From positions 392,501-456,500 of the forward strand of contig NZ_JAOQNH010000003.1 of the NCBI RefSeq assembly GCF_025961205.1: 64,000 nt of DNA, read 5' to 3'. This document shows, one piece after another, positions 24,928 through 33,757 of the stretch; the stretch's first letter is position 1, and each line of letters begins with the position of its first letter. A program made the position numbers and the translations under genes. A model generated the notes under the pieces. That model was not told the DNA's origin. It worked only from the letters and a program-made list of their open reading frames with translations, and did no database searches. The stretch is from Azospirillum fermentarium. GTDB taxonomy: Bacteria; Pseudomonadota; Alphaproteobacteria; Azospirillales; Azospirillaceae.

Positions 24928-27075
24928 GTGGCGGACCAGTTTTACGATGTCGATACCGGTCTGGAATCCCCGGACGGCATGGCAGCCCCCCGCCGCGGAC
25001 GGCTGGCCCGTGCCGCCGACCTCCTCTGCGCGCCCGTGCTGGAGGAGCGGGACCGCTGGCCCCTGTGGGTGCCGGTGGGCATCGGCGCCGGGGTGGCGCT
25101 CTATTTCGCGCTGACCGCCGAACCGCCGCCGTGGCTGGGGGGTGCGGGGCTGGCCGCCGGCCTCGTGTCCGCGTGGCTGGGGCGCCGGTCCCTGGCGGTG
25201 CTGGCGCTGGCCTGTGCGCTGATGAGTCTGGCCGCCGGCTTCGCCGCCGCCCAGATCCGCACCCAGTGGGTGGCCGCACCCATGCTGACGCGGGAGGTGG
25301 GGCCGGCCCCGGTCACGGGCCGGGTGGTGGCGGTGGAGCGGCTGGCGGAGGGGGCGCGGGTGGTGCTGTCCGGCCTGTCCATCCCGCGGCTGGCGGCCAA
25401 GGCGACACCGGACCGGGTGCGCATCCGCCTGATCGCCCGCCATGGGGTGCCGCCGGTGGGGGCGGTGATCCGCATCACCGCCGTGCTGCACCCGCCCCAG
25501 GGACCGGGGGAGCCGGGGGCCTTCGATTTTCAGCGCCACGCCTTTTTCGCCGGGCTGGGGGCGGTGGGCTATGCCCTGAGCGCGCCCGAGGTGATGGCGG
25601 GGCCGCCCCCCGGCCCGGCGGACCGGGCCGGGGTGATGCTGGAGGCGCTGCGCGAACACATCGCCGACCGGGTGGCGGCATCGGTGGACGGGGCGGGGGA
25701 GGCGGCGGTCACCACCGCGCTCATGAACGGCGAGCAGACCGGCATCCCCGAACCGCTGATGCAGGCCATGCGCGGCAGCGGGCTGGCGCATCTGCTGTCC
25801 ATTTCCGGTCTGCACATCGCGCTGGTGGCCGGCATCGTCATGATGACCGTGCGGGTTCTGCTGGCGCTGGTGCCGTATGTGGCGCTGCGCCTGCCGGTGA
25901 AGGAGATGGCGGCCTTTGCCGGGCTGCTGGCCGCGGTGGCCTACACCGGCGTGGTGGGGGCACCGGTGCCCACCCTGCGCTCGGTGCTGATGACCGGCAT
26001 GGTTCTGGCGGCGGTGGTGGTGGGGCGCGATCCGCTGTCCATGCGGCTGGTGGCCTTCGCCGGGGTGGCGGTGATGCTGATGGCCCCCGACAGCCTGCTG
26101 GGCGCCAGTTTCCAGATGTCGTTCGCCGCCGTGGTGGCGCTGATTGCGGTGTATGAACGAATCAGCGCTCCCATCGCCCGGTTGCGGGCGGACCTGGGGT
26201 GGGTGGGCCGTGGGGTGCTGGGGCTGGCGGGCATCGCGCTGACCAGCGTGGTGGCGACCATCGCCACGCTGCCCTTCGGCCTCTACCACTTCCAGACCAT
26301 CAGCCTGTACGGCGTGCTCTCCAACATGATCGCCATCCCGGTCACCTCGGCCCTGGTGATGCCGTGCAGCCTGGCGGCCTATGCCCTGATGCCGCTGGGG
26401 TGGGAGGGGCCGGCGCTCACCGCCATGGGCTGGGGGGTGTGGGTGGTCAACCGCACGGCGGAAACCGTGGCCGCCTTGCCCGGCGCCACCCTGACCGCGC
26501 CCGCCATGCCGGGGTGGGGGCTGGGGCTGGTGACGATGGGCGGGCTGTGGGCGGCGGTCTGGCAAGGCCCGTGGCGCTATGCCGGCCTGGCGGTGGCGGT
26601 GGTGGGGCTGGCCTCTCCCTTTGTGGTGGAACGGCCCGACGTGCTGGTGTCGGCGGAGGGAGAGGTGATGGCGGTGCGCGGGGCCGATGGCCGCCTGTAT
26701 CCCTCGGGCCGCGGCGGGCGGCGGGTGGTGGACGGCTGGACCGCCCGTGACGGCCAGCGGACCCCCGGCGCCCCGTGGCCCAGGGCCGGGCGCGGGGCCG
26801 AGGGGCGGCTGACCTGCGATGCGGTGGGGTGCCTGTACCGCAAGGACGGGCATACCATCGCCCTGTCCCGCCTGGACACCGGGCTGGAGGAGGATTGCCG
26901 CACGGCGGATGCCGTGATCACCACGGCCCCCGTGCGCCGCTGTGCCGCCCCGGTGGTGATCGACCATTGGTCGCTGCACCGCCGGGGCGCCCACACCCTG
27001 ACCGTGCGCCCGGACGGCATCCGGGTGGACAGCGTGGGGATGGTCCGCGGGCGGCGGCCCTGGACCATCCCCTGA
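24928..27075 (+). CDS. comEC: ComEC/Rec2 family DNA-uptake membrane protein
   Basis: Large polytopic inner-membrane protein (about 715 aa) forming the channel for single-stranded DNA in natural transformation. After two to three N-terminal helices comes a soluble OB-like domain (DUF4131; VTGRVVAVERLAEGARVVLS), then the Competence domain with the hallmark HLLSISGLHIALVAG and some seven membrane helices. The C-terminal region (from about residue 560) is a degenerate hydrolase-like domain lacking an obvious metal-binding HxHxDH. The start is uncertain: a GTG at 24928 or an ATG at 24979 (MAAPRRGRLARAADLL); neither has a strong Shine-Dalgarno. DprA elsewhere in the window is a functional partner. 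Confidence 0.9.
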   Translation: MADQFYDVDTGLESPDGMAAPRRGRLARAADLLCAPVLEERDRWPLWVPVGIGAGVALYFALTAEPPPWLGGAGLAAGLVSAWLGRRSLAVLALACALMSLAAGFAAAQIRTQWVAAPMLTREVGPAPVTGRVVAVERLAEGARVVLSGLSIPRLAAKATPDRVRIRLIARHGVPPVGAVIRITAVLHPPQGPGEPGAFDFQRHAFFAGLGAVGYALSAPEVMAGPPPGPADRAGVMLEALREHIADRVAASVDGAGEAAVTTALMNGEQTGIPEPLMQAMRGSGLAHLLSISGLHIALVAGIVMMTVRVLLALVPYVALRLPVKEMAAFAGLLAAVAYTGVVGAPVPTLRSVLMTGMVLAAVVVGRDPLSMRLVAFAGVAVMLMAPDSLLGASFQMSFAAVVALIAVYERISAPIARLRADLGWVGRGVLGLAGIALTSVVATIATLPFGLYHFQTISLYGVLSNMIAIPVTSALVMPCSLAAYALMPLGWEGPALTAMGWGVWVVNRTAETVAALPGATLTAPAMPGWGLGLVTMGGLWAAVWQGPWRYAGLAVAVVGLASPFVVERPDVLVSAEGEVMAVRGADGRLYPSGRGGRRVVDGWTARDGQRTPGAPWPRAGRGAEGRLTCDAVGCLYRKDGHTIALSRLDTGLEEDCRTADAVITTAPVRRCAAPVVIDHWSLHRRGAHTLTVRPDGIRVDSVGMVRGRRPWTIP

Positions 27076-27099
27076 TGCGGGTGCCTGGGCATAAACAGG

Positions 27100-27122
27100 C
27101 CCTCTCCCGGGGTGGGAGAGGG
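27100..27122. terminator. Hairpin between convergent comEC and chemoreceptor genes
   Basis: Nine-base arms CCCTCTCCC/GGGAGAGGG with a five-base loop, located in the 58-bp gap between the two convergent stops; suited to act on both strands. Confidence 0.6.
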
Positions 27123-27133
27123 GGAATCCATGG

Positions 27134-29248
27134 TCAGGCGGTGCGCACCGTGCGCAGGAACTCCGCGATCTGGCTGTTCAGCCGCTCCACATCCATGGAC
27201 AGGGTGTCGGCGACCGATTGCGAGGTGCCGGCGTCGGAGCCGGTGCGCGTGGCGGCATCGCGGACCATGCCGATGTTGTCCGAGACGTCGCGGGTGCCGT
27301 TGGCCGCCTGCTGGATGTTCTGGGCGATGTTGCGGGTGGCCGCCGCCTGCTGTTCCACCGCCGAGGAGATGGAGAAGGAGGTCTGCTCCAGCCCCTCGAT
27401 GGCCTGTCCGATGCCGCGGATGGTGCTGACCGCCTCGTGGATGGCGCGCTGGATGTCGGCCACCTGGGTGGCGATGTCCTGGCTGGCCGATGCCGCCTGT
27501 TCCGACAGAGCCTTCACCTCGCCGGCCACCACGGCGAAGCCCTTGCCGGCCTCGCCCGCGCGGGCCGCTTCGATGGTGGCGTTGAGCGCCAGCAGCTTGG
27601 TGCGGCCCGACACGTCGGTGATGACCCGCACCACGTCGTCGATGCGGGCGGTGGCGGCACCCAGGCTGTCCACCGTGGCGCTGGTGCGGCGGGCGGCTTC
27701 GGCGGCGCTGGCGGCGGCGGTGGCGGAATCCGACGCCTGCCGCCCGATCTCGTCCACCGAGGCGGTCAGTTCGGTGGCGGCGGCGGCGGCGGTTTCCACG
27801 TTCACCGACGCCTGGCCGGCGGCATCGGCGATCAGCGCCGACCGCTGGCTGGAATCGCCCGCCGACGACGCCATGGCGTGGGCGGCGGTGCGCATCTTCT
27901 GCGCCGATTCGCCCACCCGTTCCACCAGCCCCGACACCGAGGATTCGAACGCGGAGGCCAGACGGTTCAGGCCGGCGCGCCGCTCCTCCTCCGCCCGCTG
28001 GGTCATGCGCTGCTGTTCCTCGTGCAGGCGCGACACCTCGGCGGCGTTGGTGCGGAACACCTCCAGCGCACGGGCCATGGCGGCGATCTCGTCCGACCCG
28101 CGGTTGTCGATGGTAACGGACGAATCCCCGTCGGCCAGCCGCAGCATGGCCTTTTCCAGCGCCGTCAGGCGGGCGATCAGGCTGCGGCTGACATAGCGCC
28201 ACACGATCAGCACCGTCACCAGGATGCTGACCGCCGCCACGGCGATCAGCACGGTGCGGCTGTCGCTGACGGTGGCGCGGGTGGCGTCGGTGTCGGCGCT
28301 GATGCTGCGGGATGCCGCCTGGGCGATCTCGCCGGCGGTCTGGGACACGCGCTCGGACGCCGCGGCGCTGGCGGCCAGACCGCCGTCGCGTTCGCGCTGG
28401 GTCTGGAGCATCTGGCGCTGCAGGGGGATCAGCCCCTCCGGCCCGGTCATCTGGGCTTCCAGCCGGTCCAGGACCGGACCCATGGCGGTGGCGAGCCGGG
28501 GGTCCACCTTCGACGCATCGCGAAGCGCGGTGATGGCGTTGCCGGCGCGCATGGCGGTGACGTCGATGGCGGCGGCGGCGGTGGCGCCCATGGCCTCCGG
28601 CACCAGACCCAGCATGGCGACGCTTTCCCGTTCGATCACGTCCAGCGGCTGCAGCCCGTCCATGGCCTGAAGCAGCATTTTCGCCAGCAGAACCTTGCGC
28701 GCCTCGTCGGTGTCGCTCTTGTTCAGGTCGGTGCGGGCGCGTCCGGCCACCGCCTGCCAGCGGGCGCGCATGGGTTCGGCGGTGCTGCGCACCTCGGCCA
28801 CGGTGGCGGTGATGGCGGCGGCGGTCTTGCCGCTGCGCTCCGTCAGGGCCAGCACCCGTTCCACCACCCGCGTCACCGCCGCTTCCTGGTCACGCGCCGT
28901 GGTCAGGGCGCTGCGCAGGGCGTCGGTGTGCCCGCCGCCGCCGTCCAGCGCCTGAAGCAGCGATTCCATCTCGCCCATGGTCTTCAGAGCGGCGGCGTGG
29001 AACCGTTCCTTTTCCGCCGCCGTGTCGGCCTGGGCCAATTGCGGCATCTGGGCCATCAGCGTCTGACTGGCGCCGGCCAGCGATTTGGCGGCCAGGATGT
29101 GCGGAACGGCGCTGCCCGCGATGCGGTCCAGGGAGACGGCCGCCACCCCGAAGGCATAGATCGCAGCACCCGCCGACACCACCAGCATGGACAGCACCAC
29201 CCCGAACGCCAGGATCAGGCGCGTCCCGATGCTTGAGCCGATCGTCAT
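27134..29248 (-). CDS. Methyl-accepting chemotaxis protein
   Basis: Chemoreceptor of 704 aa. A first membrane helix (LILAFGVVLSMLVVSAGAAI) is followed by a long periplasmic helical ligand domain (about residues 40-330), a second helix (TVLIAVAAVSILVTVLIVW), a HAMP domain (LTALEKAMLRLADGDSSVTI) and the cytoplasmic signalling coiled coil with the conserved hairpin tip VSGRTKLLALNATIEAARAG. The tip matches other alphaproteobacterial receptors. No C-terminal CheR-binding pentapeptide is seen. It lies 54 bp downstream of a TRAP-type binding protein gene on the same strand, so the two may be co-expressed and the binding protein may present ligand to this receptor (inference). Confidence 0.95.
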   Translation of the reverse strand: MTIGSSIGTRLILAFGVVLSMLVVSAGAAIYAFGVAAVSLDRIAGSAVPHILAAKSLAGASQTLMAQMPQLAQADTAAEKERFHAAALKTMGEMESLLQALDGGGGHTDALRSALTTARDQEAAVTRVVERVLALTERSGKTAAAITATVAEVRSTAEPMRARWQAVAGRARTDLNKSDTDEARKVLLAKMLLQAMDGLQPLDVIERESVAMLGLVPEAMGATAAAAIDVTAMRAGNAITALRDASKVDPRLATAMGPVLDRLEAQMTGPEGLIPLQRQMLQTQRERDGGLAASAAASERVSQTAGEIAQAASRSISADTDATRATVSDSRTVLIAVAAVSILVTVLIVWRYVSRSLIARLTALEKAMLRLADGDSSVTIDNRGSDEIAAMARALEVFRTNAAEVSRLHEEQQRMTQRAEEERRAGLNRLASAFESSVSGLVERVGESAQKMRTAAHAMASSAGDSSQRSALIADAAGQASVNVETAAAAATELTASVDEIGRQASDSATAAASAAEAARRTSATVDSLGAATARIDDVVRVITDVSGRTKLLALNATIEAARAGEAGKGFAVVAGEVKALSEQAASASQDIATQVADIQRAIHEAVSTIRGIGQAIEGLEQTSFSISSAVEQQAAATRNIAQNIQQAANGTRDVSDNIGMVRDAATRTGSDAGTSQSVADTLSMDVERLNSQIAEFLRTVRTA

Positions 29249-29302
29249 CTCGGCCTCCCTTCAATCCAACGGTGTGTGTGGGAAAGACGTGAAGGGGCCG
29301 GC

Positions 29303-30412
29303 TCAGGGCACCGCCTTCATCAACTCCAGGATCTGCGGCGCGTTGGGGGAGGATTTGGCGAAGGCGGGATAGGCCGTCCGCTCCGCATCCGCCTGCCAGG
29401 CGGCGAAGGCGGCGGCGTCCAGCGCGTTCACCGTCACGCCCGCCTTGGTGAAGACCTCGGCGGCCTGGGCGTTCATGCCGTCGATGCGCTTCTGGATCGC
29501 CACGGTGGCGGTGTGGGCGGCGGTGCGCACCGCATCGCGCTGCGCGTCGGTCAGCCCGGCCATCGTCGCCTTGGACATCACCAGCGGCGCATAGACGAAG
29601 AACAGCGTGCCGTCACCGGGCAGGGTCAGGCATTTCAGCTCGTCCCGGATCGTGCTGGACACGAACGACGCCACGGGGAAGGTCAGCCCGTCGAGCGCCC
29701 CGGTCTTCAGCCCCTTCTGCAGCTCCGAGCTGGGCAGGGAGACCGTCAGTGCGCCGGCCCCCTCGAACAGCGCGTCCAGCGCCTTGGACGAGGTGCGGAC
29801 GGCCATGCCCATCAGGGCGGACGGGGTGGTGACGCACTCCTTGGCGCTGCCGACGCCGCCCGCCAGCCACACGCCCTCCAGCACCGTCACCCCTTGTCCC
29901 TCTTCGGTCAGGGCGCGCAGCCGGTCCATGAAGGGGGACGCGGCCAGACGGCGGGCGTGGTCGGCGTCGCGGATCAGGGCGGGCAGGCCCAGCGCATGCA
30001 CCTCCGGGACGCCTTCGGCCAGTTCGGCCAGGGAGAACATGGACATGTCCACCGTTCCCTTGCCCAGCGCGCCCCACTGTTCCTTGACGCGCATCAGCGT
30101 CTGGTTGGGGAACAGCGTCACCTTCAGCCCGGCATTGGCCCCATTCAGGGCCTCGGCGAAGGCCAGGGCGTAACCGTGGCGCCAGTCGTCGGCGTTTTCG
30201 GGGAAATGGTGGGCGAAACGGATCTCTTTGGCCGCGGTCTGGGCCTGGGCCGGCGGGCCGGCCATGACGGCCCCGAACAGGGTCAGGGCCGCCACCGACG
30301 CGGCGGCCGCCCGGGCGATCCGGCCAAGCGACGGCCTGGACGACGGACCTGCAAAACGGGAAAGACCGGATGCGCGGAACGTGGGTGTCAGGCCAAAGAG
30401 AGACATAAGCAT
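29303..30412 (-). CDS. TRAP-type solute-binding protein (DctP family), orphan
   Basis: Periplasmic binding protein of 369 aa with a long signal sequence (AAAASVAALTLFGAVMAGPPAQAQ). Family features: EIRFAHHFPENADDW at the mature N-terminus, LFPNQTLMRVKEQWGALGKG, and the arginine-containing MAVRTSSKALDALFEGAGA that in DctP proteins contacts the ligand carboxylate. TRAP permease genes (DctQ, DctM) are absent on both sides; instead a chemoreceptor follows. AAGGA seven bases before the ATG at 30412 supports the start. Likely ligand is an organic acid, as for the family. Confidence 0.88.
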   Translation of the reverse strand: MLMSLFGLTPTFRASGLSRFAGPSSRPSLGRIARAAAASVAALTLFGAVMAGPPAQAQTAAKEIRFAHHFPENADDWRHGYALAFAEALNGANAGLKVTLFPNQTLMRVKEQWGALGKGTVDMSMFSLAELAEGVPEVHALGLPALIRDADHARRLAASPFMDRLRALTEEGQGVTVLEGVWLAGGVGSAKECVTTPSALMGMAVRTSSKALDALFEGAGALTVSLPSSELQKGLKTGALDGLTFPVASFVSSTIRDELKCLTLPGDGTLFFVYAPLVMSKATMAGLTDAQRDAVRTAAHTATVAIQKRIDGMNAQAAEVFTKAGVTVNALDAAAFAAWQADAERTAYPAFAKSSPNAPQILELMKAVP

Positions 30413-30433
30413 ATTATAATCCTTTTTGCAATA

Positions 30434-30448
30434 TTCGCTCGGAGCGAA
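30434..30448. promoter_or_regulatory. Perfect palindrome upstream of the TRAP binding protein gene
   Basis: TTCGCTC-G-GAGCGAA, seven-base arms around one base, beginning 22 bp before the start codon. Position and symmetry suggest a repressor operator; the cognate regulator is not identifiable. Confidence 0.4.
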
Positions 30449-30855
30449 ATAAAGCGAACGGAACAGGCGTTTGTCTGTCTGTTCCGGGGATGCCTTCCAG
30501 CTTCTTCAGAAGCGATTGTTGCCTGTTTCTGTAGCATACTGGATTCGGAAAGTCATGGCGCCTGAGTTCGTCATCGGGAACTTTGGCAACCGCGCAAGAA
30601 CGCGCATATTTTTACCGTAAATTGAAAATGCGGGTGGCATGATGGCCGATGTTGCCTCTTTTGCGGCTAAAAAGGGGGAAATTCAGGTTAAGATTTGTTA
30701 ATAATGATGTTTTCGCCCTTTTTGGTTGCCGGTGCCGGCCGTTTTCCACCCCGTGCGGCGGAAGCGCGCGGGGGGCGCCGGTCTGAAAGGGCCATCGGGA
30801 GCGCTGAACGGGCAATCGTGCACGCCATCTTTACAATAAAATACAAATAAAAACT
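30449..30855. other. A+T-rich non-coding region upstream of recJ
   Basis: Between the TRAP binding protein and recJ lie more than 500 bp with no convincing gene. The composition is more A+T-rich than elsewhere (for example 30600-30720 and 30830-30855). A 67-codon minus-strand frame (30612-30815) has no features of a real protein. Promoters for both flanking genes are probably here. Confidence 0.5.
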
Positions 30856-30908
30856 CCGCCGTCCTGCCGCCATACGGGATGGAGGAGGCTCCCCGGCCAG
30901 GACGGCGG
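30856..30908 (-). terminator. Terminator-like hairpin reading on the minus strand, upstream of recJ
   Basis: Eleven-base perfect arms CCGCCGTCCTG/CAGGACGGCGG enclose 31 bases with an inner stem. On the minus strand the hairpin is followed directly by AGTTTTTATTTGTATTTTAT, a classic U-tract. No annotated minus-strand gene ends here, so it may end an antisense or small RNA, or act in the recJ leader on the other strand. Confidence 0.55.
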
Positions 30909-30987
30909 CATCGGCCCGGTGCGCCCTGCCGCCTTGGCAGGGATGCGGATTCTCTGATATCCCTGTCCTTCCGAATCGGAAGGCCGC

Positions 30988-32817
30988 ATGTCGATCACCA
31001 CCTCCTCCCTCGCCGCACCCTCCGCCGCTGCGGCGCTCAGCTTCCTCAATATTTCCCATTCCTTTTCGGGGCGCCGCTGGCTGGCGCGGCCCTATGACGA
31101 GCGGCTGGCCCTGGCTCTGGCCCAGGGGCGCGGGCTGCCGGAGATCGTCGGGCGGGTGCTGGCGGCCCGCGGCGTGACGCCGGAGGCATGCGACAGCTTC
31201 CTCAACCCCACGCTCAAGGGGCTGATGCCCGACCCCTCCCGCTTTCACGACATGGACGCCGCCGCCGAGCGCATCGCGCGGGCGGTGATGGACGGGGAAA
31301 CGGTGGCGGTGTTCGGGGACTATGACGTGGACGGCGCCACGTCGGCGGCGCTGCTGCGGCGGTTCTTCCGCGCCGTGGGGCGGGATCTGCGCATCTATGT
31401 CCCCGACCGCATCGCCGAGGGGTACGGCCCCAACGCCCCGGCCCTGCTGCGCCTGCGGCAGGAGGGGGTGAGCCTGGTCATCACCGTGGACTGCGGCATC
31501 GCCGCCTTCGCGCCTCTGGAAGCGGCGGCGGACGCCGGGCTCGACGTGGTGGTGCTCGATCACCACGCGGCGGAGCCGGCCCTGCCGCGGGCGGTGGCGG
31601 TGGTCAACCCTAACCGGCTGGACGAGGATGGGGAATACCGCACGCTGTGCGCCGCCGGGGTGGCGTTCCTGGCCGTAGTGGCCATCAACCGGGCGCTGCG
31701 CCGCGCCGGCTATTACAGCGGGCGGGGTGAGCCGGACCTGATGGAATGGCTGGATCTGGTGGCGCTCGGCACCGTGTGCGACGTGGTGCCGCTCACCGGG
31801 CTGAACCGGGCGCTGGTGTCCCAGGGGCTGAAGATCATGGCCCGGCGCACCAATCCGGGGCTTTCGGCCCTGGCCGACGTGGCGGGGATGAAGGACCGGC
31901 CCGATTCCTACCACGCCGGCTATGTGCTGGGGCCGCGGGTCAACGCCGGCGGGCGTGTCGGCGGGTCGGATCTGGGCGCCCGCCTGCTGTCCACCGACGA
32001 CCCGGTGGAGGCGCGCGAACTGGCCCAGCGCCTGGAAGGCCACAACGCCGAACGCCGCGCCGTGGAACAGGCCGTGCTTCAGGAGGCCATGGCGGCGGTG
32101 GAGGCCATGGCCGACGAGGAGCGCGAGCTGATCTTCGCGGTGGGGGAGGGGTGGCACCCCGGCGTGGTCGGCATCGTCGCCAGCCGGCTGAAGGAACGCT
32201 ACAACCGCCCCGCCTGCGTCGTCGCCATCGAGGAACGGCCCGACGGCACCCGTGTCGGCAAGGCGTCGGGCCGGTCGGTGCGCGGCGTCGATCTGGGGGC
32301 CGCCGTCATCGCCGCCCGGCAGGACGGGCTGCTGCTGGCCGGCGGCGGGCACCGCATGGCCGCCGGCTTCACGGTGGCGCTGGAGCGCATGGACGAGCTG
32401 CGCGCCTTCCTCACCCGCCGCGTGGCCGAACAGCTTGCCGCCGAACCGCTGCTGCCCACCCTGGAACTGGACGGCGCGGTCAGCGTCGGGGCGGCCAACC
32501 TGGACATGGTGCAGCGGCTGTCCATGCTGGGCCCCTTCGGCACCGGCAACCCCGAGCCGCGCTTCGCCATCGCCGACGCCCGCATCCTGCGGGCCGACGT
32601 GGTGGGGGCCAACCACGTGCGCTGCATCCTGACCGGGGCCGACGGCGGGCGGCTGAAGGCCATGGCCTTCCGCGCGCTGGAAACCGATCTGGGCCGGGGC
32701 CTGCTGACCTCCGCCGGGGCCACGCTGCACATTGCCGGCACTTTGCGCATCGACCGTTGGAACGGGCAGGAAAGCACCCAACTCTTTATCGACGACGCCG
32801 CGCGACCCCAGGGGTAA
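30988..32817 (+). CDS. recJ: Single-stranded-DNA-specific exonuclease RecJ
   Basis: 5'-3' exonuclease of the DHH phosphoesterase superfamily (609 aa), acting in recombination, mismatch and base-excision repair. Motifs I-IV are seen as FGDYDVDGATSAALL, SLVITVDCGIAA, DVVVLDHHAAEPALP and the later DLVALGTVCDVVPLTGLNR; the DHHA1 domain has GGGHRMAAGFTVALE. The C-terminal OB-type domain ends in IDRWNGQESTQLFIDD. GGAAGG lies just upstream of the ATG at 30988. It precedes a cyclic-nucleotide-binding protein gene by 18 bp on the same strand. Confidence 0.97.
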   Translation: MSITTSSLAAPSAAAALSFLNISHSFSGRRWLARPYDERLALALAQGRGLPEIVGRVLAARGVTPEACDSFLNPTLKGLMPDPSRFHDMDAAAERIARAVMDGETVAVFGDYDVDGATSAALLRRFFRAVGRDLRIYVPDRIAEGYGPNAPALLRLRQEGVSLVITVDCGIAAFAPLEAAADAGLDVVVLDHHAAEPALPRAVAVVNPNRLDEDGEYRTLCAAGVAFLAVVAINRALRRAGYYSGRGEPDLMEWLDLVALGTVCDVVPLTGLNRALVSQGLKIMARRTNPGLSALADVAGMKDRPDSYHAGYVLGPRVNAGGRVGGSDLGARLLSTDDPVEARELAQRLEGHNAERRAVEQAVLQEAMAAVEAMADEERELIFAVGEGWHPGVVGIVASRLKERYNRPACVVAIEERPDGTRVGKASGRSVRGVDLGAAVIAARQDGLLLAGGGHRMAAGFTVALERMDELRAFLTRRVAEQLAAEPLLPTLELDGAVSVGAANLDMVQRLSMLGPFGTGNPEPRFAIADARILRADVVGANHVRCILTGADGGRLKAMAFRALETDLGRGLLTSAGATLHIAGTLRIDRWNGQESTQLFIDDAARPQG

Positions 32818-32835
32818 GCTCATAAGGGATAGGGC

Positions 32836-33690
32836 ATGAGCGACAGCCGTTTCCAGCCGGTGCACCGGCCCTCGGCCCCTCCGGCCAGCCGGCGGCGGCG
32901 TTTCGCGCCGGGTGAGATCCTGATGCGCCAGGGCGACCCCGGCCATTCCGCCTGGCTTATCGAATCCGGGGACGTGGATGTCATTCTGGAGCGGCCGGGC
33001 GACAAGCCGGTCCGCCTCAGCCACCTGTCGCGCGGCGCGCTGGTGGGGGAAATGGCCCTGATCGACCAGGGGCCGCGCAGCGCCACCGTGCGGGCGGCCA
33101 ACACCGTGGTTGCCACCGAACTGGGGCACGACACCTTCCGCCGCATGATCGACACCGCCCCGCCGCTGGCCAACTACATCCTGACCAGCCTGCTTGCGGC
33201 CATCCGCCGGCTGTACGGCATCCCGCCCTGCGAGCGGTCGGAAGGGTCGGGAAACATCCGCTCCCAGCATGACTACGCCCGTGTTCTCAACCGCCGCCCG
33301 TTCCGCGAGGGGCATTGTTTCTTCAAGGAAGGCGAACTCGCCTCCCACGTCTACCTGATCCAGAGCGGACGGGTCGGCATCATCCAGGGCGGCACCCGGA
33401 TCGCCGAATTGGGGGCCGGGCGGCTGTTCGGGGAACTGGCGGTCCTGCTGAACGTGCCCCGTGCCGGCACCGCCATCGCCCTGGAGCAGACCACCTGCGA
33501 AATCATCCTGCGCAACGATGTGGAACAGGTGATGGGGTCTCTGCCGCCCATTCTGCGGACCCTCACCCGTTTCTACGCCGGGCAGGTGGCCCGCAGCCGG
33601 CCGGGGCATGCCGCCAAGCCCAAGGCGGGCGCCGCCGTGCCCCATGTCCCCGAAGGGGATATGCCGGGGGAGATGGACGACTTTCTGTAA
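32836..33690 (+). CDS. Protein with two cyclic-nucleotide-binding domains
   Basis: Cytoplasmic protein of 284 aa built of two tandem CNBD beta-barrels and nothing else recognisable. The first (about residues 20-130) has GEILMRQGDPGHSAWLIESG and the phosphate-cassette-like LVGEMALIDQGPRSATVRA; the second (about 150-260) has EGHCFFKEGELASHVYLIQS and RLFGELAVLLNVPRAGTAIA. There is no DNA-binding HTH of the Crp type and no kinase or channel domain, so it may act by protein contact or as a second-messenger sink. Probably co-transcribed with recJ (18-bp gap). A similar two-CNBD layout occurs in other alphaproteobacteria, role unknown to me. Confidence 0.82.
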   Translation: MSDSRFQPVHRPSAPPASRRRRFAPGEILMRQGDPGHSAWLIESGDVDVILERPGDKPVRLSHLSRGALVGEMALIDQGPRSATVRAANTVVATELGHDTFRRMIDTAPPLANYILTSLLAAIRRLYGIPPCERSEGSGNIRSQHDYARVLNRRPFREGHCFFKEGELASHVYLIQSGRVGIIQGGTRIAELGAGRLFGELAVLLNVPRAGTAIALEQTTCEIILRNDVEQVMGSLPPILRTLTRFYAGQVARSRPGHAAKPKAGAAVPHVPEGDMPGEMDDFL

Positions 33691-33740
33691 GCCGGGGGTT
33701 TCACCCCCGGCACCCCTCACCAAGGGCCGGGAGGCCCTTG
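33691..33740. repeat. Intergenic double-hairpin repeat, copy A
   Basis: Two adjacent stem-loops fill the gap between the convergent CNBD gene and topA: GCCGGGGG/CCCCCGGC (33691-33711) and CAAGGGCC/GGCCCTTG (33721-33740). A recognisably related unit recurs at 37801-37858, so this is a dispersed element as well as a likely bidirectional terminator. Confidence 0.65.
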
Positions 33741-33757
33741 GAACCCGGCAAGAGGGC

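Noticed and set aside
30612..30815. Minus-strand 67-codon frame upstream of recJ
   Set aside because: No Shine-Dalgarno, odd composition, and it spans the A+T-rich leader; more likely regulatory DNA.
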